Positions 26,450 to 34,827 of a stretch of 64,000 nt of DNA are shown here, piece after piece. Under the pieces are notes generated by a model. It ran no database searches. It was given only the letters and a program-made list of their open reading frames with translations, and was not told the origin of the DNA. A program made the position numbers and the translations under genes. The stretch covers positions 1,240,001 to 1,304,000 of the forward strand of contig NZ_CP103288.1 of NCBI RefSeq assembly GCF_024758005.1, written 5' to 3'. This DNA is from Pseudarthrobacter sp. NS4 (GTDB taxonomy: Bacteria > Actinomycetota > Actinomycetes > Actinomycetales > Micrococcaceae). Numbering within the stretch: position 1 is the first letter of the stretch; the number at the start of each line of letters is the position of its first letter.

Positions 26450-27217
26450 GTGGATTCGTCCGCTGAGGCGTCGTCGATGGCGCAGGGGCTCCGCATTGTG
26501 CGGCTGGTGGCCGACCGGGAGAAACGGGGCCGCCAACTGCTGGGCGTTTCCCAACTGGCCGCCGAGCTGGACATGGAACAAAGCCGCGTCTCCCGGCTGA
26601 CCCAGGAACTGTGCGACCTCGGGCTGCTCGAGCGGATGGACCGCGGCCCGTTCCGGACCGGCCGGCGCTTCTTCAGCCTCGCCGCCTCTTTGAACACCGG
26701 CTGGGTCCGGGAGGCTAAGACCGAACTTGAGGCGCTGGTGGCCTCGCTGGGGCTGCGCGCAAGGCTCTCGGTCCGGGACGGCTACCGTGTGATATTGGTG
26801 CGCAGCTCAAGCAACGATGCAGTTCCTGGAAGCTTCGTGAAGCCGGGCATGGTGACGCCGGTGTGGTGCACGGGCGCGGGCCGGGCGTTGCTGTGGGACC
26901 ACGACCGCACGGCCCTCGATGCCCTGCTCCAGGACGTGAACTACATCGGCATCGGCGGCCCGGGTGCTGCCCATTCCACCGATGAGGTCTGGGGCCTGAT
27001 GGTCCGGGACCGTGCCGCAGGGTTCATTGCCGCTGCTGAAGAATTCGAGCACAACGTGGTGGAACTCGCGGTGCCCGTCCGGGACGCCGGCGGTGCCATC
27101 CTTGCCTCGCTCAGCGTGCTGGGAAGCCGGGCCGAGGCCGGGTCCGGCGCCGAAGCCGCCTCCGCGGCGCTCACCCGTGCCGCGGAGCGGCTGGGATCCT
27201 TCCAGGCGCCGGGCTAG
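26450..27217 (+). CDS. IclR-family transcriptional regulator
   Basis: 255 aa from the GTG at 26450 (GGAGGGG nine bases upstream). An in-frame GTG at 26405 also has a good ribosome site and would add 15 residues. The helix-turn-helix (about 10-70) reads LRIVRLVADREKRGRQLLG, SQLAAELDMEQSRVSRLTQE; the IclR effector domain (about 80-245) contains PVWCTGAGRALLWDHD and VVELAVPVRDAGGAILASLS. It sits just after mmuP and may regulate it. Its stop codon overlaps the stop of a second, convergent IclR gene. Confidence 0.9.
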   Translation: MDSSAEASSMAQGLRIVRLVADREKRGRQLLGVSQLAAELDMEQSRVSRLTQELCDLGLLERMDRGPFRTGRRFFSLAASLNTGWVREAKTELEALVASLGLRARLSVRDGYRVILVRSSSNDAVPGSFVKPGMVTPVWCTGAGRALLWDHDRTALDALLQDVNYIGIGGPGAAHSTDEVWGLMVRDRAAGFIAAAEEFEHNVVELAVPVRDAGGAILASLSVLGSRAEAGSGAEAASAALTRAAERLGSFQAPG

Positions 27218-27981
27218 TCCCGCGGCTGGTAGCCGAGCCTGGACTCGAGCCACTCTCCCTGTGCCACCAGCGCCGCCGCGCACGCTTCCCGGCGCGGTTC
27301 CAGCCGTTCCTTGATGCCGACGATCTGCAGCGCCGCCACCACGTCGCCCTTGAAGTCCCGGACGGGGACGGCCAGCGAATAGAGCCCGGGTTCGGCTTCC
27401 TCGTCAACGACTGAGTAACCCCGCGCCCGCGCAGCCTGGCGGCGGGCCAGGAAGTCATCAACGTCCGTGGGTGTGTTGGGGCCGTGGCGCACGAAGGCCA
27501 CAGCCGCGAAGACGGTGCGCACTTCTGCCTCCGATGCCTCCCACAGCACTGCCTGCCCGGCATCGCTGCAATAGGCGGGGTAGGGCCGGCCCAGCCAGGA
27601 GCCAACCAGGTTGCTGCTGGCCGGAACGCTTTCACCGATGGTCACCGTGCTGTCGCCATGGAGGACCCCAAGGAAGCAGGCCTCGTCAGCTTCACGGGCC
27701 AGGTCATCCAATGCGGTGGCACCGTCGGACTGCAGCCGGCGTTCCGTCAGCAACTGCGCATCCGTGAGAATTGACCAGTCCAGGGCGTAGGTGCGCCGGC
27801 TGGTGCGGGTAAGGAAGCCCTCCTGCTCAGCGGTGCGCAGGTTGCGCGACACCTGGCTGCGGTCCTTGCCCAGGTCCACGGCGATGTCAGCCACTGTTCC
27901 ACCGGGATGTCCCGCTGCATGGCGTGCACCTACAGCAAGGACGGCCATGATTCCGCGGCCCATGCTGGAAGTCTTTGACAT
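27214..27981 (-). CDS. IclR-family transcriptional regulator
   Basis: 255 aa. The winged helix (about 8-65) reads GTVADIAVDLGKDRSQVSRN and LRTAEQEGFLTR; the effector domain follows (ACFLGVLHGDSTVTIGES, CSDAGQAVLWEASEAEV, GLYSLAVPVRDFKGDVVAAL). It is same-strand with, and 64 bp downstream of, the cyclase gene pair, which is the most likely target. The two IclR genes are related in length and layout but not close copies. Confidence 0.9.
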   Translation of the reverse strand: MSKTSSMGRGIMAVLAVGARHAAGHPGGTVADIAVDLGKDRSQVSRNLRTAEQEGFLTRTSRRTYALDWSILTDAQLLTERRLQSDGATALDDLAREADEACFLGVLHGDSTVTIGESVPASSNLVGSWLGRPYPAYCSDAGQAVLWEASEAEVRTVFAAVAFVRHGPNTPTDVDDFLARRQAARARGYSVVDEEAEPGLYSLAVPVRDFKGDVVAALQIVGIKERLEPRREACAAALVAQGEWLESRLGYQPRD

Positions 27982-28044
27982 GGAGTTGAGTCTAGTGGAG
28001 CCGCTTTCCTGTTCCTGGCCCTGCCCGGCACCCTGCGCGCAGGT

Positions 28045-28800
28045 TCAGCAGATGGCAAACACCCTTGCCGGGAAGCCGCTTCCGCCCAGCGGCTTGGCCC
28101 ACGTTGCGACGACGGCGGCGCCCGCTTCCGGAAGCCCGTCCAGGTTGGCCAGCAGTTCAATCTGCCAGCGGTCCTGTTCCAGGACATAGGTCTCCAGGCT
28201 GAAGTCCTGCCGCGACGTTGCGAGGCCCGGGTCTGTGTCCGTCTGCTCGTGGCCTACCGCCGAAACTGAGCGCTCATTGATCAGGAAGGCCAGCACCTCA
28301 AGTGACCAGCCGGGCGTGTGGCTCAACCCGGCACTGTCACGGTTGGCCATGGCGTCCGGGTCCGGCCAGCGGCGGCTCCAGCCGGTACGCAACGCCACGA
28401 AGGCGCCCGCCGGGATGGTGCCGTTCCGGCTTTCCCAGTCCTTCACGTCCTGCAGGCTGGGCGTGGCATCCGGGTCGCCGGCCACCCGCGAGGTGATGTC
28501 CAGGACCACCAGCGGAAGGACCATCTCCTCCACCGGGATCTGGTCCAGTGTCCTGCCGCCGCGGATGAAGTGGGAGGGCGGGTCCACATGGGTTCCCCAT
28601 TGGCCAACGATCGTGTACCGGTGGGCGGTGAACCCGTCACCCTTCTCCAAATCGAAGAGTGCTTCGCGTTCCTCATCCGGGAAGGCGGCGAAGTGTGGCT
28701 GGCCCGGGTGGAAGGCGTGCGTCAGGTCAACGAACTGCCTGCCTGCGAGCACGGACTGCAGGCCCTCCCACAGGGAGGCGGTGGTGGTGGCGTCCGTCAT
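28045..28800 (-). CDS. Cyclase-family metal hydrolase (kynurenine formamidase-like)
   Basis: 251 aa. The metal-binding signature of the family is present as QWGTHVDPPSHF; the first position, usually His in HxGTHxDxPxH, is Gln here. Other conserved stretches are FVDLTHAFHPGQPHF, LVVLDITSRV, ALRTGWSRRW and VSAVGHEQTDTDPG. The family includes kynurenine formamidase and isatin hydrolase, hydrolysing cyclic or acyl amides with Mn or Zn. Start overlaps the upstream gene's stop by 4 nt, so both are co-translated. Substrate unknown. Confidence 0.85.
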   Translation of the reverse strand: MTDATTTASLWEGLQSVLAGRQFVDLTHAFHPGQPHFAAFPDEEREALFDLEKGDGFTAHRYTIVGQWGTHVDPPSHFIRGGRTLDQIPVEEMVLPLVVLDITSRVAGDPDATPSLQDVKDWESRNGTIPAGAFVALRTGWSRRWPDPDAMANRDSAGLSHTPGWSLEVLAFLINERSVSAVGHEQTDTDPGLATSRQDFSLETYVLEQDRWQIELLANLDGLPEAGAAVVATWAKPLGGSGFPARVFAIC

Positions 28801-29240
28801 GATGCAGCAGCTCCTTGGGGTGCCAGCGCGCTGCTGGAAACACTGATGGGTCCGGTCAGTTCAATGACCGGGACTTCCCACGGGTGGATGTCCACGATCT
28901 GTCGCATGAAGCGTTCCACGGCGGCGTCTTCCAGCGAGGCATCGAAGTAGGTAGTGAACACGAACGTTGGGGAGAGGGTCTGTTCCCCCACGCGGCCCAG
29001 TGTGGGGTGGGCGCCTTCGGCGCTGGTGAACCCTTCGAAGCCAAGTCCGGACTCGAACACGTGCTTGTAGTTGCCAAAGTCGCCCAGTTCGCGGAACTGT
29101 GTGAGGGCTTGCAGCAGGTTGGCGATGCCCGGATCGTCCCGGAAGGCATCCGCTTCGCCTTTTGCCAGCTGCGCAAAGGTGGTGCCGCTGATGGGCCAGT
29201 GCACGCGCAGCTTGCGTACCGGGTGCAGTTGAACGTCCAA
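28797..29240 (-). CDS. Uncharacterised protein coupled to the cyclase
   Basis: 147 aa from the TTG at 29240, with AGAGG and GGAGG upstream; an ATG at 29285 would add 15 residues but lacks a ribosome site. I do not recognise the family. The sequence is soluble, without signal peptide or membrane segment. Notable stretches are KLRVHWPISGTTFAQLAKGE, FRELGDFGNYKHVFESG and RFMRQIVDIHPWEVPVIEL; the last half could be a small alpha/beta ferredoxin-like fold. Its 4-nt overlap with the cyclase indicates a shared pathway, perhaps as a second enzyme or a dimeric-barrel isomerase (inference). Confidence 0.7.
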   Translation of the reverse strand: MDVQLHPVRKLRVHWPISGTTFAQLAKGEADAFRDDPGIANLLQALTQFRELGDFGNYKHVFESGLGFEGFTSAEGAHPTLGRVGEQTLSPTFVFTTYFDASLEDAAVERFMRQIVDIHPWEVPVIELTGPISVSSSALAPQGAAAS

Positions 29241-29322
29241 GAACCTGTCCTCTTTCCTCCCGCCGGGCTGACGGTTGCCTGCCATCGTGACAGAAAGAAA
29301 TAATCATTACAAGCATAAGTAG

Positions 29323-30327
29323 ATGCGTATGATGACTAGCATGCCTTCACATGCGCCGCTGTCGTCCTTGCTGGAATCCGGGGAGCACCTGTCCGCCGAC
29401 GGTGCCCTGGCCACCGAGCTCGAGGCACGGGGCTGCAATCTCGACGATCCCCTGTGGTCCGCGAAGGTCCTGCTCGAACAGCCCCAGGTGATCAAGGACG
29501 TCCATCGCGACTACTTCGCGGCGGGCGCCAGGATTGCCACCACCGCCAGCTACCAGGCCACACCCCAGGGGTTTGCGCCGCGGGGGATGAGTGAGCAGGA
29601 AGCGCTGGGGCTGGTTGCGCTATCAGTCCGGCTGGCGGCCGAGGCCCGCCGCGAACACATGTTTCTTGCGCCCGACGCCGGGCCTTTGCTGATTGCCGGC
29701 TCCGTTGGCCCGTACGGTGCGTACCTGGCGGACGGCTCCGAATACCGCGGGGACTACGTCCTGACACCCGCCGAATTCCGGGACTTCCATCGTCCCCGGA
29801 TTGCCGCGCTGGTGGAGGCCGGCGCCGACTTCCTCGCGTGCGAAACGCTGCCGTCATTTGCCGAGGCCGAGGCGCTGCTGGCACTCACCCGCGAATACGA
29901 CGTCGAATCCTGGTTCTCCTTCTCGCTGCGGGATGGCGCACACATCAGTGACGGCACCCCGCTCGAGGCCGTGGCCGGACTCTTCGACGCGCAGCCCCTG
30001 GTGGCCGCGATCGGCGTGAACTGCGTGCCGCTGCACCTTGTCGCGCCCGCGCTCGCGTCGCTGCACCAGGTTAGTGACAAACCGCTGGTGGCGTACCCCA
30101 ACTCCGGTGAAACCTACGATCCCGTGACCAAGACGTGGGGACCTGCCACAGTGCAGGGAAGCACCGGCCCGGGCCCAGCCGACGCCAACAATGGCGCCCG
30201 GCCCGGCAGCCTTGCCGGGGGAACCGCGACCTGGCGGGAACTCGGTGCGCGGATCATCGGCGGCTGCTGCCGGACGACACCCGGTGACATCGCCGCCGTC
30301 GAACGCGTTCTTTCCCCCACCCAATAA
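29323..30327 (+). CDS. mmuM: Homocysteine S-methyltransferase
   Basis: 334 aa. Family blocks are in order: ADGALATELEARGCNL, TTASYQAT, AGSVGPYGAYLADGSEY, ACETLPSFAEAEAL, and the zinc-binding cysteines in GVNCVPL and GGCCRTTP. The MmuM type uses S-methylmethionine (or SAM) to methylate homocysteine. Several ATGs cluster at the 5' end (29323, 29332, 29335, 29341) without a clear ribosome site, so the mRNA may be leaderless. Divergent from the cyclase pair. Confidence 0.93.
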   Translation: MRMMTSMPSHAPLSSLLESGEHLSADGALATELEARGCNLDDPLWSAKVLLEQPQVIKDVHRDYFAAGARIATTASYQATPQGFAPRGMSEQEALGLVALSVRLAAEARREHMFLAPDAGPLLIAGSVGPYGAYLADGSEYRGDYVLTPAEFRDFHRPRIAALVEAGADFLACETLPSFAEAEALLALTREYDVESWFSFSLRDGAHISDGTPLEAVAGLFDAQPLVAAIGVNCVPLHLVAPALASLHQVSDKPLVAYPNSGETYDPVTKTWGPATVQGSTGPGPADANNGARPGSLAGGTATWRELGARIIGGCCRTTPGDIAAVERVLSPTQ

Positions 30328-30361
30328 GGCCAAGGGGAGCCGCAGTCCGGCCAACACTGTC

Positions 30362-30580
30362 CTAACCGGACTGCTGGTCGCCGTCCTCCCCGCTCTGTTC
30401 TTCCGCCTTCTCCTTGGCTTCCTGCTGGTGCTGTTCCAGCTTCGCTTCGGCATCCCTGCGGCGGTACCCGATGGCCCGTGCCTGCTCCGGTGTGGGATGG
30501 CGGTGCTCCCGTTCCCAGGCGTGGTCATTGACGCCGGTGGTGGGGGCAACCCCGTCCGGCTCGTGACTGTTTTCACCCAT
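30362..30580 (-). CDS. Small hydrophilic protein, uncharacterised
   Basis: 72 aa, highly charged, with NDHAWEREHRHPTPEQARAIG then a Lys/Glu/Gln-rich helix (EAKLEQHQQEAKEKAEEQ) that could form a short coiled coil. No ribosome site is obvious before the ATG at 30580. Coding is supported by composition and by lack of competing ORFs rather than by a known family. Confidence 0.5.
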   Translation of the reverse strand: MGENSHEPDGVAPTTGVNDHAWEREHRHPTPEQARAIGYRRRDAEAKLEQHQQEAKEKAEEQSGEDGDQQSG

Positions 30581-30663
30581 TAAGGGATCGTTTCACAGCC
30601 GGGCCGCAGATAGAAGCACAGGACCCACCCTTGGCGAAAGAGGGGGGCGCATGGCCCGCCGGC

Positions 30664-31215
30664 TTAGCCCTCCAGCCGCCCGTACGTGCTGATCACGTTG
30701 CCCTTGCTCGTGCGCGTCTGGTCCTGGAGCACCAGCCTGGTTGTCGGGTCGCCGTCCTCGAACAGGCGGCGGCCGGTTCCTGCCACCACGGGATGTGTCA
30801 TCAGGGTCAGCGAGTCCAGGAGCCCGGCAAACAGCAGCTGCCGGGTCACGGAGATGCTTCCGCACACGGCGATCTCGCCACCGTCGCGCTCCTTCAGCCT
30901 GGCCACGAACTCCTCCAGCGGAGCGTCCATGATCTGCGAGTTCTGCCATTCCAGCGGGTCGGTGAGCGTCCGCGAGGCCACGTACTTTTCCACCGGGTTG
31001 ATGAAGGCGGCGAAGTCCTCGTCCACTGATGCATTCGGCCAGTAGCCGGCCCACTCCTGGTAGCTCACCCGGCCCAGCACCACGGTGTCCACCATTTCCA
31101 TCATTCGGGTCATCCCTTCGCCGAGTTCGTCGTCAAAGCTGTCGAACTGGAATTTGTACGGATCCGACACCACGCCGTCAACGGAATGGAACAAGCCAGC
31201 GGTTACTTTGCGCAT
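30664..31215 (-). CDS. Dihydrofolate reductase / RibD C-terminal family protein
   Basis: 183 aa from the ATG at 31215 with AGGAGG six bases upstream. The RibD_C/DHFR-like fold is marked by FHSVDGVVSDP, DTVVLGRVSYQEWAGYWP, EIAVCGSISVTRQLL and HPVVAGTGRRLFEDG. Proteins of this group are stand-alone reductases of unknown substrate (YyaP/YwjB type), not the folA housekeeping enzyme. Confidence 0.9.
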   Translation of the reverse strand: MRKVTAGLFHSVDGVVSDPYKFQFDSFDDELGEGMTRMMEMVDTVVLGRVSYQEWAGYWPNASVDEDFAAFINPVEKYVASRTLTDPLEWQNSQIMDAPLEEFVARLKERDGGEIAVCGSISVTRQLLFAGLLDSLTLMTHPVVAGTGRRLFEDGDPTTRLVLQDQTRTSKGNVISTYGRLEG

Positions 31216-31423
31216 TCAAAGCCTCCTGGAAAACGAGTGGACAAAACAACCGTATCGGGGCGCCCGGGGCGGCGGAAGGTGCTCCTGGGAATTGCACGAC
31301 GCCGCACCGCCAGTTAACTTCATCACTCGCCGCGGCGTCTTGCAGGGTTTCGGCGGGACCGGGCTTCATACTGGGTGTTGATGCGGCCACTTTCCGCAGC
31401 CCCGGCCAGGCAGGAGGAAGTGC

Positions 31424-31933
31424 ATGGAAACCCTGAAAAAGATCGCAAGCAACCAGTATTTCCCAGCGGGTGCCGTCCTCACGGCAGTCGTCCTTTTCTG
31501 GGCCGTGGGACTGCTGGGCGGACTGTCCCTCCTGCACAACAACCAGCCGCCGCTGGCCACCTTGACCTGGATGCTGTTCGTCTACATGGCCGCGGTGCTC
31601 ACCCCGATCGCCGGCCTGCTGGCCGCCCTCGACCTGATCCGCCGCTGGCGCCGCAACCGGGCCGCAGCTGCCGTCAGTGTTGAAACCGCCGGTCTTGCTC
31701 CCGAAGCGGAACCGGCCACCCCTAATGCCGCAGCGCCGGCGCCTGAGTCCGCCGGCCCGGCACCCCGGGTGCCCGCGGAAGCTGCGGAAACCGGGCAGCC
31801 CGCTGAGCCTGCTGCGCCCGCTGGGCCTGCCGCACCTGCCCAGTCTGCAGCGCCCGCCCAGCCTGCCGCAGCCGAAACTCAGCCGGCACGGAAGAAGAGC
31901 AGCAAGCACCCGGGACGCAAACAAGCTGCCTAG
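31424..31933 (+). CDS. Two-TM membrane protein with Ala/Pro-rich tail
   Basis: 169 aa from the ATG at 31424 with AGGAGG seven bases upstream. Two hydrophobic segments (about 15-37 and 46-70) are followed by a basic stop-transfer stretch (RRWRRNR), then a tail of about 90 residues that is almost entirely Ala, Pro, Glu and Gly, ending in a basic cluster KKSSKHPGRKQ. Function unknown; the tail is low-complexity and probably cytoplasmic. Confidence 0.8.
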   Translation: METLKKIASNQYFPAGAVLTAVVLFWAVGLLGGLSLLHNNQPPLATLTWMLFVYMAAVLTPIAGLLAALDLIRRWRRNRAAAAVSVETAGLAPEAEPATPNAAAPAPESAGPAPRVPAEAAETGQPAEPAAPAGPAAPAQSAAPAQPAAAETQPARKKSSKHPGRKQAA

Positions 31934-31965
31934 TCCGCCTTGCCGGGTCCGGTCAGGTCCCCGCC

Positions 31966-34152
31966 CTACCGGGCCCTAAGCGCGAGCAGCGCTTCTTCCG
32001 CGTGACGCAGCGCGTACTCCAGTCTTTCGCCGGGCTCGGGCAGGGAAAACAGATACCCCTGGAGCGAGTCGCACTCCAGCGCCGTGAGGTAGTCCGCCTG
32101 GGCGGCCGTTTCGACGCCTTCGGCGGTGACCGTCAGGCCCAGGCTGTGGGCCATGTTGATCATCGAGCTGAGGATGGGCAGCCGCTCGTGGCCGGTCCGC
32201 ACCATGGAAACGAAGGTCTTATCGATCTTCACGGTATCCACGGGCAGGTCCTGCAGCCTGCCAAGCGAGGAGTAGCCGGTACCGAAGTCGTCAAGGGCCA
32301 CCCGGGCGCCGGCTTCCCGAAGGGTGCTGAGCTGTTTGATCAGGCTGCAGTCAGCGTCGAAAAATACGCTTTCGGTGACCTCCAGCACCAGCTGGTAGGC
32401 ACCCACACCGCTGGCCTCCGCGAGGCTTAATACGGACTCGGCGAAATCCGGTTCCTGGAGCTGGACGCCTGAAACGTTGACGGAAAGGGACCGCGACGGG
32501 TCCTCGCTCAGCCATTCCGCCAGTTCCACCATCCCCATCGCCATCACTTCCGCCCCGATCTCGTTGATGAGCCCGGTCCGTTCAGCCAGCGGGATGAATA
32601 TCGACGGCGGCACCCGCTCGCCGCCGCGGTCCCACCGTGCCAATGCCTCGAACTTGACCACCTGGCCCATACGGTGGGAGACGATGGGCTGGAAGTCCAC
32701 CGAGATCTCGCCGCGGGGCACCGCCAGCTGCAGAGCACTTTCCATGTCCGTCCGTTTTACCAGGGCTGTCATCATGTCCGGATGAAACCGCAGGTAGCGG
32801 TTCTTGCCGGCAGCTTTCGCCGCGTACATGGCGATGTCGGCCTGGCGCAGGAGTTCGGACGGGCCCACGCCGTCCCGGGCCAGCGATGCAAGCCCCATGC
32901 TCAGGCTGGGCCGCAGCACCGCGCCATCGATGGTCACGGGGACGTGCAGGCAGCGGACGATGCAGGCTGCGATCGCCTCAGCGTCGGGACAGGCAGTGAG
33001 CAGCACCACGAATTCGTCGCCGCCCAGCCTGGCCACGACATCGGCGGAGGGCGTGCAGCCGCGCAACCGGCGGGCCACCTCGATCAGCATGTCGTCGCCG
33101 GCCTGGTGGCCGAGGATGTCGTTGACCTCTTTGAAGTCGTCCAGGTCCAGAAGCAGTACGTCCACCGACTTCAGCCGCGGCTCCTGCAGGGCAACAGCCA
33201 CCGCCTCATTGAACACGGCCCGGTTGGCCAGGCCGGTCAGCGGATCCTGGAAGGCCATGGTCCGCAGTTTCTCCGCCTGGGCGGCGAGGTCCAGCATGGC
33301 CTGGTGCGCCTGCTCCTGGGCCTTCCGGCGGGGCGTCACGTCCCGGAAGCTCCACACCCGGCCAACGATGTTGTCTCCCACCCGCTGCGGCCGGGAGTAG
33401 CGCTCGAACGTACGCCCGTCCTTGAAGTCCAGCACGTCGTGGCTCTCGGCGGCGGGGTCGTCTTCAAGCTCGGTGAGCCGGGCCATGTAGCCGACGGGAT
33501 CCACTACCTGGCCGACGATGAGCCGCTTGATGGGTGTTTCACTGTCGCCCTCGAGGAGCTCCGGCGGGATGTTCCACATTTTGAGGAACTGGTCGTTGAA
33601 GCCGGCGACGCGTCCGTCAGCGCTCATCACCAGGATGCCGTCCGCCGTGGACTCCAACGTGGCGGTCAGCAGTGACATGGCCTCCCGCAAGTCGGCGTCT
33701 GCGGCCTGGCGGTGTGAAGTATCCCGGACAGACAGCAGCAGCCGGGTGCCGGCCGGGACGCCGTCGGGGTGCCCTTGCTCTCCATGTGATCCTTGCGGGT
33801 CTGCATCCTGCACATTGTCCTCGGGGAGGAGGGCGAGGGCTACCTCCGCGGCGAACTCGGTGCCATCCCTGTGATTCCCGTAAATCTCCCGGGGCGATGG
33901 ATATCCGGCGGGTCCGCTGATCAGCTCCCGGAACAGGTGATCCAGGCTGTCACGGAAGCCGGCGGCCAGGAGCGCTCGATAGTTGCGGCCCGTCAGTTCT
34001 TCCCGGGGAAACCCGAAAAGCCTTGCTGCAGCGGCGTTGGCGAGGGTGATGGTGCCGTCAGTGGTTACGGCCAAAAGGGCGTCAGGGTTGGCATCCAGAA
34101 TCGCGCCGAATGTTCGTATCGCCAAATTATTGCTGTCGGCCGAATCAGCCAT
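31966..34152 (-). CDS. PAS-PAS-GGDEF-EAL cyclic di-GMP protein
   Basis: 728 aa from the ATG at 34152 (GAGGGGG seven bases upstream). Two PAS domains (about 10-140 and 150-275, e.g. LLAVTTDGTITLANAAAARL and ILVMSADGRVAGFNDQFLKM) precede a GGDEF domain (about 300-460; RLGGDEFVVLL intact) and an EAL domain (about 475-725; FEALARW, DDFGTGYSS and KIDKTFV present). There are no membrane segments, so it is a cytoplasmic sensor. Both catalytic signatures are complete, so either synthesis or hydrolysis of c-di-GMP is possible. Confidence 0.94.
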   Translation of the reverse strand: MADSADSNNLAIRTFGAILDANPDALLAVTTDGTITLANAAAARLFGFPREELTGRNYRALLAAGFRDSLDHLFRELISGPAGYPSPREIYGNHRDGTEFAAEVALALLPEDNVQDADPQGSHGEQGHPDGVPAGTRLLLSVRDTSHRQAADADLREAMSLLTATLESTADGILVMSADGRVAGFNDQFLKMWNIPPELLEGDSETPIKRLIVGQVVDPVGYMARLTELEDDPAAESHDVLDFKDGRTFERYSRPQRVGDNIVGRVWSFRDVTPRRKAQEQAHQAMLDLAAQAEKLRTMAFQDPLTGLANRAVFNEAVAVALQEPRLKSVDVLLLDLDDFKEVNDILGHQAGDDMLIEVARRLRGCTPSADVVARLGGDEFVVLLTACPDAEAIAACIVRCLHVPVTIDGAVLRPSLSMGLASLARDGVGPSELLRQADIAMYAAKAAGKNRYLRFHPDMMTALVKRTDMESALQLAVPRGEISVDFQPIVSHRMGQVVKFEALARWDRGGERVPPSIFIPLAERTGLINEIGAEVMAMGMVELAEWLSEDPSRSLSVNVSGVQLQEPDFAESVLSLAEASGVGAYQLVLEVTESVFFDADCSLIKQLSTLREAGARVALDDFGTGYSSLGRLQDLPVDTVKIDKTFVSMVRTGHERLPILSSMINMAHSLGLTVTAEGVETAAQADYLTALECDSLQGYLFSLPEPGERLEYALRHAEEALLALRAR

Positions 34153-34263
34153 AACAACACCCCCTCGGACATCATAAACGCGAACCCGCCATTTAATCTG
34201 TGCGGGAGGAATCGGTTTCCTTGTTAATTACCCGGCAACAGGCGGCTGAAGGGCACCCGGCAC

Positions 34264-34297
34264 AAAAAGCGCCGCCCTCCCGGCGGGAGGACGACGC
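34264..34297 (-). terminator. Intrinsic terminator of the GlsB-like gene
   Basis: On the minus strand a GC-rich stem (core CCTCCC/GGGAGG, extended with two mismatches to 13 pairs, 34269-34297) is followed by TTTTT (34264-34268). It lies 29 bp after the stop. Confidence 0.8.
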
Positions 34298-34325
34298 TCT
34301 GTGTTGTTCGAATTCTGTGGTGCTG

Positions 34326-34595
34326 CTACGCCCCGCGGTGGCTGCGGCTGGTGATCGCGCCATAGACCAGCAGCACGATGACCGAGCCGAGAATGGCCAG
34401 CAGCCAGGTGCGGAGGTCGAAGAATTCCGCAAGTCCGCCGCCAAAGATCAAGGATCCGATCCACCCGCCCAGGAGGGCTCCGACAACGCCGAGGACCAGG
34501 GTCAGCACCCAGCCTACGCCTTGGCGGCCCGGCAGGATTGCCTTCGCGATGGCGCCGGCGATCAGGCCCAAAATGAGAAATCCGAGAATGCCCAT
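34326..34595 (-). CDS. GlsB/YeaQ/YmgE family membrane protein
   Basis: 89 aa with AAGGAG before the ATG. Three hydrophobic segments rich in Gly (GILGFLILGLIAGAIAKAIL, VLTLVLGVVGALLGGWIGS, LLAILGSVIVLLVYGAI) separated by PGRQGVGW, the family hallmark (transglycosylase-associated protein fold). These small inner-membrane proteins are stress-induced in many bacteria; biochemical role unknown. Confidence 0.93.
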   Translation of the reverse strand: MGILGFLILGLIAGAIAKAILPGRQGVGWVLTLVLGVVGALLGGWIGSLIFGGGLAEFFDLRTWLLAILGSVIVLLVYGAITSRSHRGA

Positions 34596-34827
34596 GTTGT
34601 CACTCCTTAATCAGTAAGTTGTGCCGGGCCCCCATTTCCGGTGTCCTAATTCAATCAGCGTGCTTACTTCTCTGCAAGGCTTTATTTGTCACAGGATGAC
34701 TGTCACTTTGCAGGCGGGAATGCGGAACTTTTGCCGGACGAAGCCGTGCAAAACCCTGTGATTCCGGGTATCGCAACAGCCCTTCGATAGGATGGGGTGT
34801 CCCCGCAGCAGACCAAGGAGCCCCGGC

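Noticed and set aside
29285..29322. Zur- or Fur-like AT-rich palindrome (AATAATCATTAC) before mmuM
   Set aside because: Only a partial match with no second arm; AT-rich promoter sequence explains it equally well.
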